From an uncultured Actinomycetes bacterium (GTDB taxonomy: Bacteria > Actinomycetota > Acidimicrobiia > Acidimicrobiales > Acidimicrobilacustridaceae), in contig CALEHQ010000009.1 of the NCBI GenBank assembly GCA_937876315.1, positions 62,001-126,000 of the forward strand: a stretch of 64,000 nt of DNA, read 5' to 3'. Shown here piece after piece: positions 33,706 to 42,964 of this stretch (the first letter of the stretch is position 1; every line of letters starts with the position of its first letter). The position numbers and the translations under genes are program-made. The notes under the pieces were generated by a model. It did not search any database. It saw only the letters and a program-made list of their open reading frames with translations, and had not been told where the DNA came from.

Positions 33706-33734
33706 AGTCTGCCGGGCCTGCGCTCCGATTGCAA
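33706..33734 (-). promoter_or_regulatory. leuA leader promoter
   Basis: Minus-strand TTGCAA (33734-33729), 17-base spacer, CAGACT (33711-33706), then six bases to the leader ATG: a leaderless mRNA that begins with the leader peptide. A perfect palindrome GGGGAATTCCCC (33739-33750) lies just upstream of the -35. Confidence 0.55.
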
Positions 33735-33738
33735 CCAT

Positions 33739-33750
33739 GGGGAATTCCCC
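33739..33750. promoter_or_regulatory. Palindrome upstream of leuA promoter
   Basis: GGGGAATTCCCC, a perfect 12-base palindrome four bases upstream of the -35 box. It could be a regulator site, or part of the serA transcript end (CTCCC/GGGAG hairpin at 33755-33769 is next to it). Confidence 0.3.
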
Positions 33751-33777
33751 CCCGCTCCCCCAAAGGGAGGGTGGGCC

Positions 33778-35334
33778 TCAGATGGCGTCGACGGAAACGA
33801 TGCCTTCGATACCACGAAGGCGCTCGCAAACCTCGGCCGGCACTGCACCGGTGATCGAGAGGACCATCATCGCCGAGGCGCCATTGGGGGCCTGACCGAC
33901 GTCCATGTCGGCAATGTTGAGGCCAGCTTCGCCAACGATGGTGCCCACAAGACCGATCATGCCGGGGCGATCGTCGTTACGAACCACGAGCATGTGATTG
34001 GCCGGCGGAACATCAACGCGGTGATCGTCGACCATCACGAGACGAGCTTCGCCATCAAGACCCATCAACGTGCCGGCCAGCGAATGAGCGCCACCACGGA
34101 TGGTGATGAGATTCACGAAGTTATGCGCCGTCGTTGTAGTGGTTTCGGTGACGGTGATGCCGCGCTCTTCAGCCATCTTCGGCGCGTTCACGTACGACAC
34201 CGGGTCGTCACTGATACGACCAAAGAAACCCTTGAGCAACGACAGCGTCAAGATACGCGTGTCATAGCCGCCGATTTCGCCTTCATAGGAAACCTCGAGC
34301 GACTCAACACCAGTGGCGAGTCCACCAAACGTTGCACCGAGTCGTTCAGCGAGTGAAAGGAATGGACGAACGGTTTCGCTGGCTTCAGCCGCGTTCACGT
34401 TCACGGCAAACGGAACAAACTCGCCAGCAAGAGCGAGGCCAACCATCTCGGCGATGGTGTCGCCGGCCTTGTCTTGTGCTTCGTGCGTGCTGGCACCGAG
34501 ATGCGGCGTAACAACGACCTCGGGAAGTTCGAACAGGGGCGACTCGGTGGTCGGCTCTTTGTCGAACACGTCAATAGCGGCGCCGCCAACATGACCGGAA
34601 CGAATGGCGTCGGCAAGATCGCTTTCAACGATGATGCCTCCACGCGCGACATTGACAATGCGGATGCCCTTCTTAGCCTTCGCCAAACGCTCAGCATTAA
34701 GAAGGCCAACAGTTTCGGGTGTCTTGGCCACATGCAATGTCACGAAATCAGAAACAGCGAGCAATGTGTCGAGATCGACAATATCGATGTTCATCTTGCG
34801 GGCCATCTCCGGAGACACGAAGGGGTCGTACGCGACGATCTTCATACCGAAGGCCATAGCCCGTTGTGCAACCAGCTTGCCGATACGACCAAGACCAACA
34901 ACACCGAGGGTCTTGTCAGCGAGTTCAACGCCCGTCCAACGACTGCGTTCCCAACGACCAGCAACAAGCGCGGCATGAGCCTGGGGAACATTGCGAGCCA
35001 TCGAAAGCAACAACGCCATGGTGTGCTCGGCGGCGGAAAGGATGTTCGACTGCGGCGCGTTCACGACCATCACGCCACGCTCGGTAGCGGCTTTGGTGTC
35101 GACATTGTCGAGACCGATTCCAGCGCGACCAACCACGATGAGGTCGGTTCCAGCAGCGAGCACCTCGGCAGTGACATCAGTGGCCGAACGGATGATGAGC
35201 GCGTGGGCTCCCTTGATGGCCTCAATCAGTTGCTCGGGGCTCAGGCCCTCCTGCACATCGACGGTGTGGCCAGCAGCGCGGAGGCGGTCGAGGCCGCCAT
35301 CAGCGATGGTTTCAGTAACAAGGATCCGTGCCAT
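33778..35334 (-). CDS. serA: D-3-phosphoglycerate dehydrogenase
   Basis: A 518-residue SerA of the long (type I, mycobacterial) form that starts serine synthesis by oxidising 3-phosphoglycerate. It shows VVGRAGIGLDNVDTKAATERGV, the NAD motif GLGRIGKLVAQRA, NVARGGIIVESDLADAI and the catalytic His in VVTPHLGASTHEAQDKAGD. An ASB intervening domain and a C-terminal ACT domain (DRPGMIGLVGTIVGEAGLNIADMDVGQ) for serine feedback follow. Its first codons and upstream region are duplicated at 36142-36195. ATG 35334 has AAGGA nine bases upstream. Confidence 0.95.
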   Translation of the reverse strand: MARILVTETIADGGLDRLRAAGHTVDVQEGLSPEQLIEAIKGAHALIIRSATDVTAEVLAAGTDLIVVGRAGIGLDNVDTKAATERGVMVVNAPQSNILSAAEHTMALLLSMARNVPQAHAALVAGRWERSRWTGVELADKTLGVVGLGRIGKLVAQRAMAFGMKIVAYDPFVSPEMARKMNIDIVDLDTLLAVSDFVTLHVAKTPETVGLLNAERLAKAKKGIRIVNVARGGIIVESDLADAIRSGHVGGAAIDVFDKEPTTESPLFELPEVVVTPHLGASTHEAQDKAGDTIAEMVGLALAGEFVPFAVNVNAAEASETVRPFLSLAERLGATFGGLATGVESLEVSYEGEIGGYDTRILTLSLLKGFFGRISDDPVSYVNAPKMAEERGITVTETTTTTAHNFVNLITIRGGAHSLAGTLMGLDGEARLVMVDDHRVDVPPANHMLVVRNDDRPGMIGLVGTIVGEAGLNIADMDVGQAPNGASAMMVLSITGAVPAEVCERLRGIEGIVSVDAI

Positions 35335-35372
35335 AGGGGTCCATCCTTACGGGCTGACCGTCTGGTCGCCAA
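35319..35372. repeat. 54-base direct repeat, copy A (serA start and upstream region)
   Basis: Matches 36142-36195 at 51 of 54 positions. It spans the first five codons of serA, the start codon and about 38 bases upstream. Confidence 0.85.
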
Positions 35373-35404
35373 ACGAACCCACCATTTACAAGAAGTGCTT
35401 AGTC

Positions 35405-36049
35405 TCAGCGTTCAAGCATTGGGGCTGGGATCGAGTCCGGATTCGCCAGATACTCGCTGATTCCCGCAAGCGAGACTTCCTGGCCCGATGCACGATCAAA
35501 GACGACTCCATCGCGCACGACAAAGGCGCCGATCGCAGTCTGTGCACCATCACTGAGTCTTGATGCAGGTTCCTGAATGAACACGATCATCGTTGTGCCA
35601 ATCGGCATCTCCGAGAGCCGGCCTTCGTCGTAGGAGAAGCCCGCAAAGTCACGCAGCACGAGCCCCTGCGACACATCAAGATCGTTCTCATTTCGGAAAA
35701 CACGAGTAACAGCGACTCGGACCGGCGTGACCGAAAGCGACGTTTGGGGAGCGTTCAGCTCGGCCCCAAACGGACTGCTGTAGTCAACCCCGACTGATTC
35801 GATCGTGACAAGGGCGATGACCGGACTCGTGGTGCTCGACATCTTGAGCGAAACGCCGAGAGAAACATCCTCTCCGTATGCACTTCCGCCAGCCAAGGTC
35901 GTCGGTTCAGATGCAGAACTTGAAGACGGCGAAGCCGAGCCGCCACAAGCAACCGAACAAATCGAGAGTGAGATCAGCGCCAAGCCCGCAATTGCCGACC
36001 TCAGAAACAGAGTGCGCCAAGCACAACAAGAGAACGTGAACCGATTCAT
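35405..36049 (-). CDS. Putative lipoprotein of unknown function
   Basis: A 214-residue exported protein, not recognised. From ATG 36049 it has a charged start, a hydrophobic helix (LFLRSAIAGLALISLSICSVAC) and a lipobox ending at Cys, then a Ser/Thr-rich linker (GGSASPSSSSASEPTT). The mature part is beta-rich: ALVTIESVGVDYSSPFGAEL, SVTPVRVAVTRVFRNENDL, GLVLRDFAGFSYDEGRLSEMPIGTTMIVFIQE, somewhat like proteins that handle cyclic or extracellular ligands, but no family is clear. GGGAAG precedes the ATG. It sits between the two copies of the serA-start repeat, 70 bases upstream of serA. Confidence 0.7.
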   Translation of the reverse strand: MNRFTFSCCAWRTLFLRSAIAGLALISLSICSVACGGSASPSSSSASEPTTLAGGSAYGEDVSLGVSLKMSSTTSPVIALVTIESVGVDYSSPFGAELNAPQTSLSVTPVRVAVTRVFRNENDLDVSQGLVLRDFAGFSYDEGRLSEMPIGTTMIVFIQEPASRLSDGAQTAIGAFVVRDGVVFDRASGQEVSLAGISEYLANPDSIPAPMLER

Positions 36050-36141
36050 CGGTACTTCCCACCAGCCCTTATTTATGATCTCCGCCTTGCGCAACTGACT
36101 CTACGGATTTCCATCCATCTGTCAACCAGAAAATTCAAATG

Positions 36142-36195
36142 CAAGGATCCGTGCCATAGGTGACCTTCCTTACGGGCTGACCGTCTGGTCGCCAA
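36142..36195. repeat. 54-base direct repeat, copy B (orphan copy of the serA start)
   Basis: An orphan copy of 35319-35372 that still contains the codons for MARIL on the minus strand, but no serA follows. It is flanked by the lipoprotein gene on one side and a small membrane-protein gene on the other. Confidence 0.85.
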
Positions 36196-36215
36196 CCCAG
36201 ATCAGGGGTCACCAT

Positions 36216-36692
36216 TCACCGCTGCTGCGCAGAGCCGATCAACCTGTCTCCCACAACGAAGAGAACGACAGTGAGGATGAGAGCGAGCGGCACGCCAAGG
36301 AAGATCGTCAAGCCAATGAAACTCGCATAATCGGTGCCGATAGTCAGGAGCCTGAGGACCAATCCGATAAACAAACCGTCGACGACGCAGAGGAGACGAA
36401 CCACCAGCAGCCGGGTCTGAGCAGACCGCTCAAGCCTCCGAGTCACGAGGAAGCGATTTGCGACCAGGCCAACCGCGATGAGGAGACATCCGACCAATCC
36501 GATTCGCCGAGGATGTTGATCGGCCCACTCGGGCGCACGCACCACGTAGCTGGGGTCCACGACTCCAGTTTCAGTGAGGTCGCCGATCAACCACCAGCCC
36601 ACGCCAATGCCACCGAAAACCACCACGAGTGACAGTGCCGCACCCGCAACACGCCACCCTGAGCGACGACCGGAATCCACCCGCCGCCTCAT
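36216..36692 (-). CDS. Small four-helix membrane protein, hypothetical
   Basis: A 158-residue protein with a basic N-terminus (MRRRVDSGRRSGWR) and about four membrane helices: VAGAALSLVVVFGGIGVGWWLIG, RIGLVGCLLIAVGLVANRFLV, LLVVRLLCVVDGLFIGLVLRLL and FIGLTIFLGVPLALILTVVLFVVG. No motif is recognised. It follows the S9 peptidase gene by six bases, so it is co-transcribed with the aspartate aminotransferase and peptidase genes. Function unknown. Confidence 0.7.
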   Translation of the reverse strand: MRRRVDSGRRSGWRVAGAALSLVVVFGGIGVGWWLIGDLTETGVVDPSYVVRAPEWADQHPRRIGLVGCLLIAVGLVANRFLVTRRLERSAQTRLLVVRLLCVVDGLFIGLVLRLLTIGTDYASFIGLTIFLGVPLALILTVVLFVVGDRLIGSAQQR

Positions 36693-36698
36693 CCGCTC

Positions 36699-38726
36699 TC
36701 AGAGATGAGCGATGTCGATGGGTTCGACATCGTCAGCAAGATCGAAACCAAGCACCTTGCTGTAGAAGTAGGCCTCGGCTTCGAGGGCTCGTTTGATCGT
36801 GGCGGCCTGTCGGAAACCGTGTTGTTCGCCTTCGAATTCGAGATAGGCCCACGGCACGCCGTTGGCATCGAGCGCTTCGACAATCATTTGCGATTGATTC
36901 GGCGGAACGATTTCGTCTTCGAGTCCCTGCAGAACGATCAGCGGACATTCGAGATCTTCAACATGATGGATCGGCGAACGTTCGGTGTAGATATCGCTAC
37001 GAGCGGGCCATGGTCCGACGAGTGAGTCGAGATAGCGAGCTTCAAATTTGTGCGTGTCGCGGGCAAGTGCTTCAAGATCGGCCACTCCGTAGAGGCTGCA
37101 GCCAGCAGCAAAAACATCACGGAAGGTAAGTGCGCTCAACGTGGTGAAACCGCCAGCACTTCCGCCACGGATGATGAGTCGATCACGATCGGCGTCACCG
37201 CGATCAACAAGAAGGCGCGTTGCAGCGATGGAATCGTCGACATCAACAATTCCCCACTCGCCGATAAGACGTCGACGATACGAACGGCCGTAGCCAGTGG
37301 AGCCGCCGTAGTTGACATCGACAACACCGAAGCCGCGTGACGTCCAGAACTGCACGCCAAGGTTCAGTTGCGGACGAGCAGCTGACGTGGGCCCACCGTG
37401 GCTCAGAACAATGAGCGGCGCGCGTTCGTCGGCGGGCGCTGTGAACTCTGGGTTTGTTGGTGGGTAGTAGAGGCCATGAGCAAACCGATCACCAGAGGTT
37501 GCGAACGTGATCGGCTCAGGCGTGGAGTACCACTCGGTGCCGATGCCCAAGTCGCGCGCGGGTCGCAACGGTGCTGAAAGTACTGCGGTCGAACCGTCGA
37601 TATCGGGCTTCGACGGAATGTCGAGTACTGCGACGACCGCTTCGGAGGTCGGCGATGCTCCAACGACCACAGCCCCATAACCAAACGCGCGCACCGAAGA
37701 AAGCGCGGTGAACGGTGACTCGAGCGGAACCATCGCTCCGCCACCAGCAGGAATGACTCCGAGGTGATCAATGCCCAACTTGAACCACGCAACGAGAATG
37801 CGGCCATCAGCCAGCACTGCGTAGCGCGAGTTATCGAACACCCATTGAGGAACGCCGATCTCCGCGTCAACTGGCGCAATCGGCGTTGCGTCAGCGGCAA
37901 CTCCGTTCGCAACTAGTTCATGAACTGCTTCAGCGGAGACTTGGTAAAGGTTCCACCAATCGGTGCGGTCGGAGATGAAGAGCAACGAGCCATCGGGCGC
38001 CCATTCAGGCTGCGTAATGGATTCGTCGCGACCGCCAGCAACGACGCGTGTGTCGCCAACAACGATCTGTCCGTCATCGGATTGATCGTCGTACATCGAC
38101 GCGACGCAGAGTTCGGTGCCATCCCATGGCATATCGGGATGATTCCAGCGGAACCACGTGAGCACGTTGCCGGAAGGATTCACGCGCGGTGCAGCAACGA
38201 AGTCGGAACCAGAAACAAGAACAATTGGTTCGGCAGGTTCGCCATTGTGGTGCACGCGCACCGCAATGATTTCGTTGATTGGTTCGGCGTCGGTGCTTTC
38301 GTGGCGTTCGCGCACGCAGACGACCCAACGACCATCGGCAGTGAATCGGCCATCGGCATAGCGGTCGCCGTGACGATCGGCTGGTTCAGGCGTGAGAGGT
38401 GTTGGGGTCGAGGTGCCAGCAGCCAATCGATAAAGGCGCTGATCGGACCAATTCACAAAGACGACATCAGAACCGTGCAGCCACCATGCCCCGCCGCCGT
38501 ATTCGTGCACGCGCGTGCGAGCACCGAACCCTTCGGGCAGAACATCAATTGCTCCACCACCAGGACGATGACGCACCAACTGCACGCGCCCGCCCTCTTC
38601 GGGTCGAGCTTCAGACCACCACACATCGTCGCCACCAACGAACACTTCGCCGATGGAAACAGACTTGGAGACGATGAGATCGGCAGTGATCGGAGAGGAC
38701 CACGATCCGAACGGTGCAGTTGTCAT
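36699..38726 (-). CDS. S9 family peptidase (prolyl oligopeptidase / acylaminoacyl-peptidase-like)
   Basis: A 675-residue cytoplasmic serine peptidase. A seven-bladed beta-propeller (WSEARPEEGGRVQLVR, PEWAPDGSLLFISDRTDWWNLY) occupies roughly the first 420 residues, and an alpha/beta-hydrolase domain follows: VLSHGGPTSAARPQLN, DVNYGGSTGYGRSYRRRL, the nucleophile in IIRGGSAGGFTTL, Asp in LQGLEDEIVPPNQS and His in EGEQHGF. No signal peptide is seen. The family cleaves short peptides or removes acylated residues. ATG 38726 lies seven bases after the aminotransferase stop; it forms an operon with it. Confidence 0.9.
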   Translation of the reverse strand: MTTAPFGSWSSPITADLIVSKSVSIGEVFVGGDDVWWSEARPEEGGRVQLVRHRPGGGAIDVLPEGFGARTRVHEYGGGAWWLHGSDVVFVNWSDQRLYRLAAGTSTPTPLTPEPADRHGDRYADGRFTADGRWVVCVRERHESTDAEPINEIIAVRVHHNGEPAEPIVLVSGSDFVAAPRVNPSGNVLTWFRWNHPDMPWDGTELCVASMYDDQSDDGQIVVGDTRVVAGGRDESITQPEWAPDGSLLFISDRTDWWNLYQVSAEAVHELVANGVAADATPIAPVDAEIGVPQWVFDNSRYAVLADGRILVAWFKLGIDHLGVIPAGGGAMVPLESPFTALSSVRAFGYGAVVVGASPTSEAVVAVLDIPSKPDIDGSTAVLSAPLRPARDLGIGTEWYSTPEPITFATSGDRFAHGLYYPPTNPEFTAPADERAPLIVLSHGGPTSAARPQLNLGVQFWTSRGFGVVDVNYGGSTGYGRSYRRRLIGEWGIVDVDDSIAATRLLVDRGDADRDRLIIRGGSAGGFTTLSALTFRDVFAAGCSLYGVADLEALARDTHKFEARYLDSLVGPWPARSDIYTERSPIHHVEDLECPLIVLQGLEDEIVPPNQSQMIVEALDANGVPWAYLEFEGEQHGFRQAATIKRALEAEAYFYSKVLGFDLADDVEPIDIAHL

Positions 38727-38733
38727 GGATTGA

Positions 38734-39939
38734 TCAGCTGCTCTTGGCGACAAGTTCTGCGATGCGACCGATGCCTTCAGTGATGTCGGCATCGCTCACG
38801 GCGAACGAAATGCGCACATAGCCCGGCGCATCGAACGCTTCACCAGGAACAAGCGCAACCTTTGCCTGGTCAAGGATGACCTCGCACAGTTCTGAAGTTG
38901 TCGTGGGTGTTACGCCACCGAAGTTGCGGCCGAAGAGACCTTCCATCGACGGGAATGCGTAGAACGCGCCTTGGGGCACCATGCAGGTGACACCGGGAAT
39001 GTCATTGAGAAGGCCGTGAATGAGAATCGCACGGCGAGCGAATGCCTCGCGCATTTCCTCAACACATTCGAGGCCGCCTTCAAGCGCAGCGATAGCGGCA
39101 CGTTGTGAAACGTTCGCCACGTTTGAGGTCGAATGCGACTGAAGGTTTGTGGCGGCCTTGATGAGGTCGGCTGGTCCGATCATCCAGCCAACACGCCAAC
39201 CGGTCATCGCATAGGTCTTGGCAACGCCGTTGAGGATCACGCAGGTATCAGCAAGGCCAGGGACCTCAGCGAGGATCGAGGTGAACACGTTGTCGCCGAA
39301 CGTCAGGTGTTCATAAATCTCATCAGTAATGACCCAAATGCCGTGCTTGAGTGCCCACTCACCAATCGCACGAACTTCTTCCGGCGGGTACACCGCACCG
39401 GTTGGGTTCGAAGGCGAAACGAAGACAAGCGCTTTGGTCTTGTCAGTGCGTGCAGCTTCGAGCTGTTCAACCGTGACGCGAAAGCCCGACTCGACATCGG
39501 TCGGAAGAACAACCGAAACGCCACCGGCCAAAGCGATGGGCTCGGGATAGGTCGTCCAGTAGGGCGCCGGAAGAAGAACTTCGTCGCCAGGGTTCAACAG
39601 CGCTTCGAACGTGTTGTAGACCGCATGCTTTCCGCCGTTGGTGACAAGCACCTGACTGGCCGACACCTCGACCTTTGAGTCACGCAGTGTCTTGGCGGCG
39701 ATCGCTTCTTTCAATTCCGGAAGACCAGCCGCTGGCGTGTAGCGGTGGTTCTTGACATCGCGAGCAGCTTCCACTGCCGCCTCGACCACATGAGGGGGCG
39801 TCGGGAAGTCGGGCTCTCCCGCACCGAAGCCGATGACCGGTTCGCCCGCAGCCTTGAGGGCCTTCGCTCGGGCATCGACCGCAAGGGTCGCTGATTCGGT
39901 GATGGCGGAGACACGGCGAGAAAGGCGCTCTGTGGCCAT
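38734..39939 (-). CDS. aspC: Aspartate (class I/II) aminotransferase
   Basis: A 401-residue fold-type I PLP aminotransferase of the I-gamma/Thermus-type group: [66 protein letters not shown], and the Schiff-base Lys in [16 protein letters not shown]; the C-terminal Arg is in YVRISFA. It interconverts aspartate and oxaloacetate using glutamate; some relatives also use prephenate. ATG 39939 removes 13 residues of the longest frame. It is divergent from serC, with 128 bases between them. Confidence 0.9.
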   Translation of the reverse strand: MATERLSRRVSAITESATLAVDARAKALKAAGEPVIGFGAGEPDFPTPPHVVEAAVEAARDVKNHRYTPAAGLPELKEAIAAKTLRDSKVEVSASQVLVTNGGKHAVYNTFEALLNPGDEVLLPAPYWTTYPEPIALAGGVSVVLPTDVESGFRVTVEQLEAARTDKTKALVFVSPSNPTGAVYPPEEVRAIGEWALKHGIWVITDEIYEHLTFGDNVFTSILAEVPGLADTCVILNGVAKTYAMTGWRVGWMIGPADLIKAATNLQSHSTSNVANVSQRAAIAALEGGLECVEEMREAFARRAILIHGLLNDIPGVTCMVPQGAFYAFPSMEGLFGRNFGGVTPTTTSELCEVILDQAKVALVPGEAFDAPGYVRISFAVSDADITEGIGRIAELVAKSS

Positions 39940-40067
39940 TGGAGAAGTCCTCGGATCGACTGAAGTGGGCGACCGCACGCTACCGGTTCAGCGACCCTCT
40001 CCTGCAGCGAATTGGGTGTGACTCACGGCGTTACGCAACCCTCTCTCTGGAGTGAGACGATGGAGAG

Positions 40068-41192
40068 GTGAGCGCATCCCCCATCACCATCCCCACCAAT
40101 CTCCTTCCCGCCGACGGCCGCTTTGGTTGTGGCCCCTCGAAGGTTCGCCCCGAGGCCGTTGCCGCCCTTGCTGAAGCCGGCCGCGACTACCTCGGCACCA
40201 GCCACCGGCAGGACACCGTCAAGTACATGGTGAGCCGACTGCGCAATGGTCTGGCCGAAATGTTCGCCCTTCCCGACGGTTACGAGATCATGCTCGGCAA
40301 CGGTGGCTCCACGGTGTTCTGGGACATCGCCACGTTTGGCCTTATCGATCGCCGCAGTCAGCACCTCACCTTCGGTGAGTTCTCGTCGAAGTTTGCCCAA
40401 GCCGCAGCAGCCGCTCCGTTCCTTGATGACCCCGTCGTCATCAAGTGCGATGTCGGAACGCACCCGCAGCCCATCGTCGACGATGCAATCGACACCTACG
40501 CGTTCACGCACAACGAAACGTCAACCGGCGTTTCGATGCCGCTGGTTCGCCCGACCGGCACCGACGGCAAAGCAATCGTGCTCGTCGATGCAACATCGGC
40601 TGCAGGCGGTCTTCGATTCGATGCATCACAAACCGATGTCTATTACTTCGCCCCGCAGAAGTGCCTTGCTTCTGACGGCGGCCTCTGGCTTGCCGCTGTC
40701 TCCCCCACTGCGGTTGAGCGCATCGAACGCATCGGCGCTTCGGGTCGTTGGATTCCCGAATCCCTGAGCCTCACAACCGCGCTCGACAATTCACGCAAAG
40801 ACCAGACCTACAACACGCCTGCACTCGCAACCGTGTTCCTTGCCGTGCACCAGGTCGAATGGGTGAATGAAAACGGTGGTCTGCACTTTGCCGCATCACG
40901 ATGTGATCGCTCTGCCGAGATCATGTACTCATGGGCCGAAGCTTCGTCCTATGCCTCGCCGTTCGTCACCAACCCCGACGAACGCAGCCACGTCGTTGCC
41001 ACGATCGACTTCGATGATTCGGTTTCGGCTGACGAGGTCAACAAGGTGCTCCGCGCCAATGGCATCGTCGATACCGACAGCTACCGCAAACTTGGTCGCA
41101 ATCAGATTCGTGTGGCCATGTTCCCGGCGATCGATCCTGAAGACATCGAAGCGCTCACGAAGTGCGTCGATTACGTGGTCGAAAACCTGTAG
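40068..41192 (+). CDS. serC: Phosphoserine aminotransferase
   Basis: A 374-residue PLP enzyme that makes phosphoserine from 3-phosphohydroxypyruvate, the step after SerA. It shows FGCGPSKVRPEAVAAL, LGTSHRQDTVKYMVSRLRNGLAEMF, LGNGGSTVFWDIA, HNETSTGVSMPL and the Lys of YYFAPQKCLASDGGLW, the layout of the actinobacterial SerC group. It starts with GTG 40068; GACGAT six bases before fits a leaderless -10. It is not in an operon with serA, which is 5 kb away on the other strand. Confidence 0.93.
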   Translation: MSASPITIPTNLLPADGRFGCGPSKVRPEAVAALAEAGRDYLGTSHRQDTVKYMVSRLRNGLAEMFALPDGYEIMLGNGGSTVFWDIATFGLIDRRSQHLTFGEFSSKFAQAAAAAPFLDDPVVIKCDVGTHPQPIVDDAIDTYAFTHNETSTGVSMPLVRPTGTDGKAIVLVDATSAAGGLRFDASQTDVYYFAPQKCLASDGGLWLAAVSPTAVERIERIGASGRWIPESLSLTTALDNSRKDQTYNTPALATVFLAVHQVEWVNENGGLHFAASRCDRSAEIMYSWAEASSYASPFVTNPDERSHVVATIDFDDSVSADEVNKVLRANGIVDTDSYRKLGRNQIRVAMFPAIDPEDIEALTKCVDYVVENL

Positions 41193-41204
41193 GCAACATC
41201 TCGG

Positions 41205-42161
41205 CTACGGCCGGGGCTTGCGGTTCCAATCGAGTGGCCCGCCGGGAGTGAGTTCTGCCGGTACCGACTTTCCAAGCGTGTGCGCTTGCCAAGTAACTTC
41301 GTCGTTCATCGAAAGAGGGAAGACGACCTCGTCAAGTGACATGAGTTCGTCCACGTGCGCTGCCCAAGATTCCGGCGCCTGATCGTCGACGAGTACACCG
41401 CGGTTTTCTGAAAGCACCACGCGTGCCGCACGACCTCCACCGACCGAGAACGATTCTCCCGACACTGTGCATGAGCGATGACAGAGCCAAGTCACAAATG
41501 ACGCAACGTCCTCGGGCAGATAGTGATCCGAGAACAGTTGCGCCATGGGCCCAGGAGGCAACGACTTCGTAAGTCGAGTCAATGCCGAGGGCATCACGTT
41601 GTTGGCAATGATGCCGTGACGGCGGCCAGCCGCCGCGACGGAACGGGTGAAGCCGTACATCGAAGACTTTGTGGCCGAATATGGAATCGCTGTCGATGCC
41701 CCGAACATTGCCGGCGAACCGGTCATCACGATTCGACCACCACCGCGCTCAATGAGGTGCGGCCAAGCAGCACCAGTTACAGCGATTGAGGTCTGCAATG
41801 TTGCATCAATCGTTTCGCGCCATTCGTCCGCCGCGTTCGGACCAATTGGTGAACCAGCACCGATTCCTGCGTTATTCACGACGATGTCGACGGCACCGAA
41901 GGAGGCAATCGCCGTTGCGATGATCGCGCCGCCATCGGTGATTGCATTGTGATCATCGGCGACTGCCTCGATGCCCTTCGCTTGAAGTTCATCAACCACC
42001 GATTGAGCGACAGGAACGTTGTCGCCGTGCGGGCGACCAACATCGTTCACAACAATTCGGCAACCTCGTTCGCCCAACATGTGGGCATAGGCGCGCCCGA
42101 GCCCACCACCTGCGCCGGTGATGACCGCAACTTCACCGCTGAAGACAATGGCTTCAGCCAC
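41205..42161 (-). CDS. SDR of the multifunctional-enzyme (HSD17B4-like) type
   Basis: A 318-residue SDR with TGAGGGLGRAYA and the VVNDVGRPHG segment that follows the second strand in peroxisomal multifunctional-enzyme-type hydroxyacyl-CoA dehydrogenases. NNAG, Ser in MTGSPAMFG and YSATK are present, and a C-terminal extension of about 50 residues (DDQAPESWAAHVDELMSLDEVVFPLS) exceeds classical SDRs. This suggests a (3R)-hydroxyacyl-CoA or related ketoreductase. GTG 42161 overlaps the preceding SDR gene by eight bases; ATG 42182 is an alternative. It ends 12 bases from convergent serC. Confidence 0.82.
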   Translation of the reverse strand: MAEAIVFSGEVAVITGAGGGLGRAYAHMLGERGCRIVVNDVGRPHGDNVPVAQSVVDELQAKGIEAVADDHNAITDGGAIIATAIASFGAVDIVVNNAGIGAGSPIGPNAADEWRETIDATLQTSIAVTGAAWPHLIERGGGRIVMTGSPAMFGASTAIPYSATKSSMYGFTRSVAAAGRRHGIIANNVMPSALTRLTKSLPPGPMAQLFSDHYLPEDVASFVTWLCHRSCTVSGESFSVGGGRAARVVLSENRGVLVDDQAPESWAAHVDELMSLDEVVFPLSMNDEVTWQAHTLGKSVPAELTPGGPLDWNRKPRP

Positions 42162-42924
42162 GCGGCATACCACCGGCGACAACGATGTCGTCGCCGGTTA
42201 CAAACGAAGAAAGATCACTGGCGAGGTACAACACCGGACCAATGATCTCTGCGGTCTCGGCCACTCGCTTCATTGAGGTCGCCGACGCGGCTCGCTCGTA
42301 GAAACCAGGTGCCATTCGTTCCGCACCATCTGTCAGTTCGCTCTTCACCGGGCCGGGACAAATCGTGTTGACACGAATGTTCCATGGCGCGAGTTCCTTT
42401 GAAAGCGTGCGCCCCAAATTGATGAGTCCCGCCTTCGATGCTCCATAGGCGCCAACGCCGGGACCTCCGCTATAAGCGCCAACGGTTGCGATGTTCACAA
42501 TTGATCCACCGCCAACTTCACGCATATGCGGAGCGACACAGGTGGCCATGCGCAGCGGACCTTCAAGGTTGACCGAAAACACTTTGCGCCACAGATCAAT
42601 ATTCGTCTCCATCAGCGAATCGCTCGTGGGATTAATCCCGGCGTTATTCACGAGGACATCGATGCGACCAAACCGGTCAATGACCTGTTCGACAAATGCA
42701 GGAATCGCATCCCAATCGCCAACGTGGCATGCGAGTGGCAGAACCTCGGCGCCAGTGCGTTCTGTGAGTTCGGCCGCGACCTGATCGCACAAGTCTTGCT
42801 TGCGGCTGCTTACAACAACCTTTGCGCCGGCATCAGCGAATCCGTCGACCATGGCCCTGCCCAACCCTTTGGTCGAACCAGTGACGATGACGACCTTGCC
42901 GCTCAAATCAAATGTCGCTTCCAT
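42154..42924 (-). CDS. Short-chain dehydrogenase/reductase (FabG/gluconate 5-dehydrogenase-like)
   Basis: A 256-residue classical SDR: TGSTKGLG, NNAG, Ser in NIATVGAYSG and YGASKAGL, with NTICPGPV after the active site and an ending IVVAGGMPRG. The residues after the second strand (SSRKQD) suggest NADP preference. ATG 42924 has a strong AGGGGGAG Shine-Dalgarno sequence. It forms a two-gene operon with the SDR at 41205. Substrate unknown. Confidence 0.87.
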   Translation of the reverse strand: MEATFDLSGKVVIVTGSTKGLGRAMVDGFADAGAKVVVSSRKQDLCDQVAAELTERTGAEVLPLACHVGDWDAIPAFVEQVIDRFGRIDVLVNNAGINPTSDSLMETNIDLWRKVFSVNLEGPLRMATCVAPHMREVGGGSIVNIATVGAYSGGPGVGAYGASKAGLINLGRTLSKELAPWNIRVNTICPGPVKSELTDGAERMAPGFYERAASATSMKRVAETAEIIGPVLYLASDLSSFVTGDDIVVAGGMPRG

Positions 42925-42964
42925 GACTCCCCCTTGATCAGATCCCGAACGTAGCCGGTTCGGG

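Noticed and set aside
33602-33720. A T-box riboswitch before leuA
   Set aside because: No T-box consensus or specifier stem is visible; the Leu-codon leader peptide explains the hairpins.
34474-35460. A + strand frame of 328 codons over serA
   Set aside because: Antisense shadow; serA is complete on the other strand.
35319-36195. Insertion sequence or integron cassette, suggested by the direct repeats
   Set aside because: No transposase, integrase or terminal inverted repeats; the repeat consists of the serA start region.
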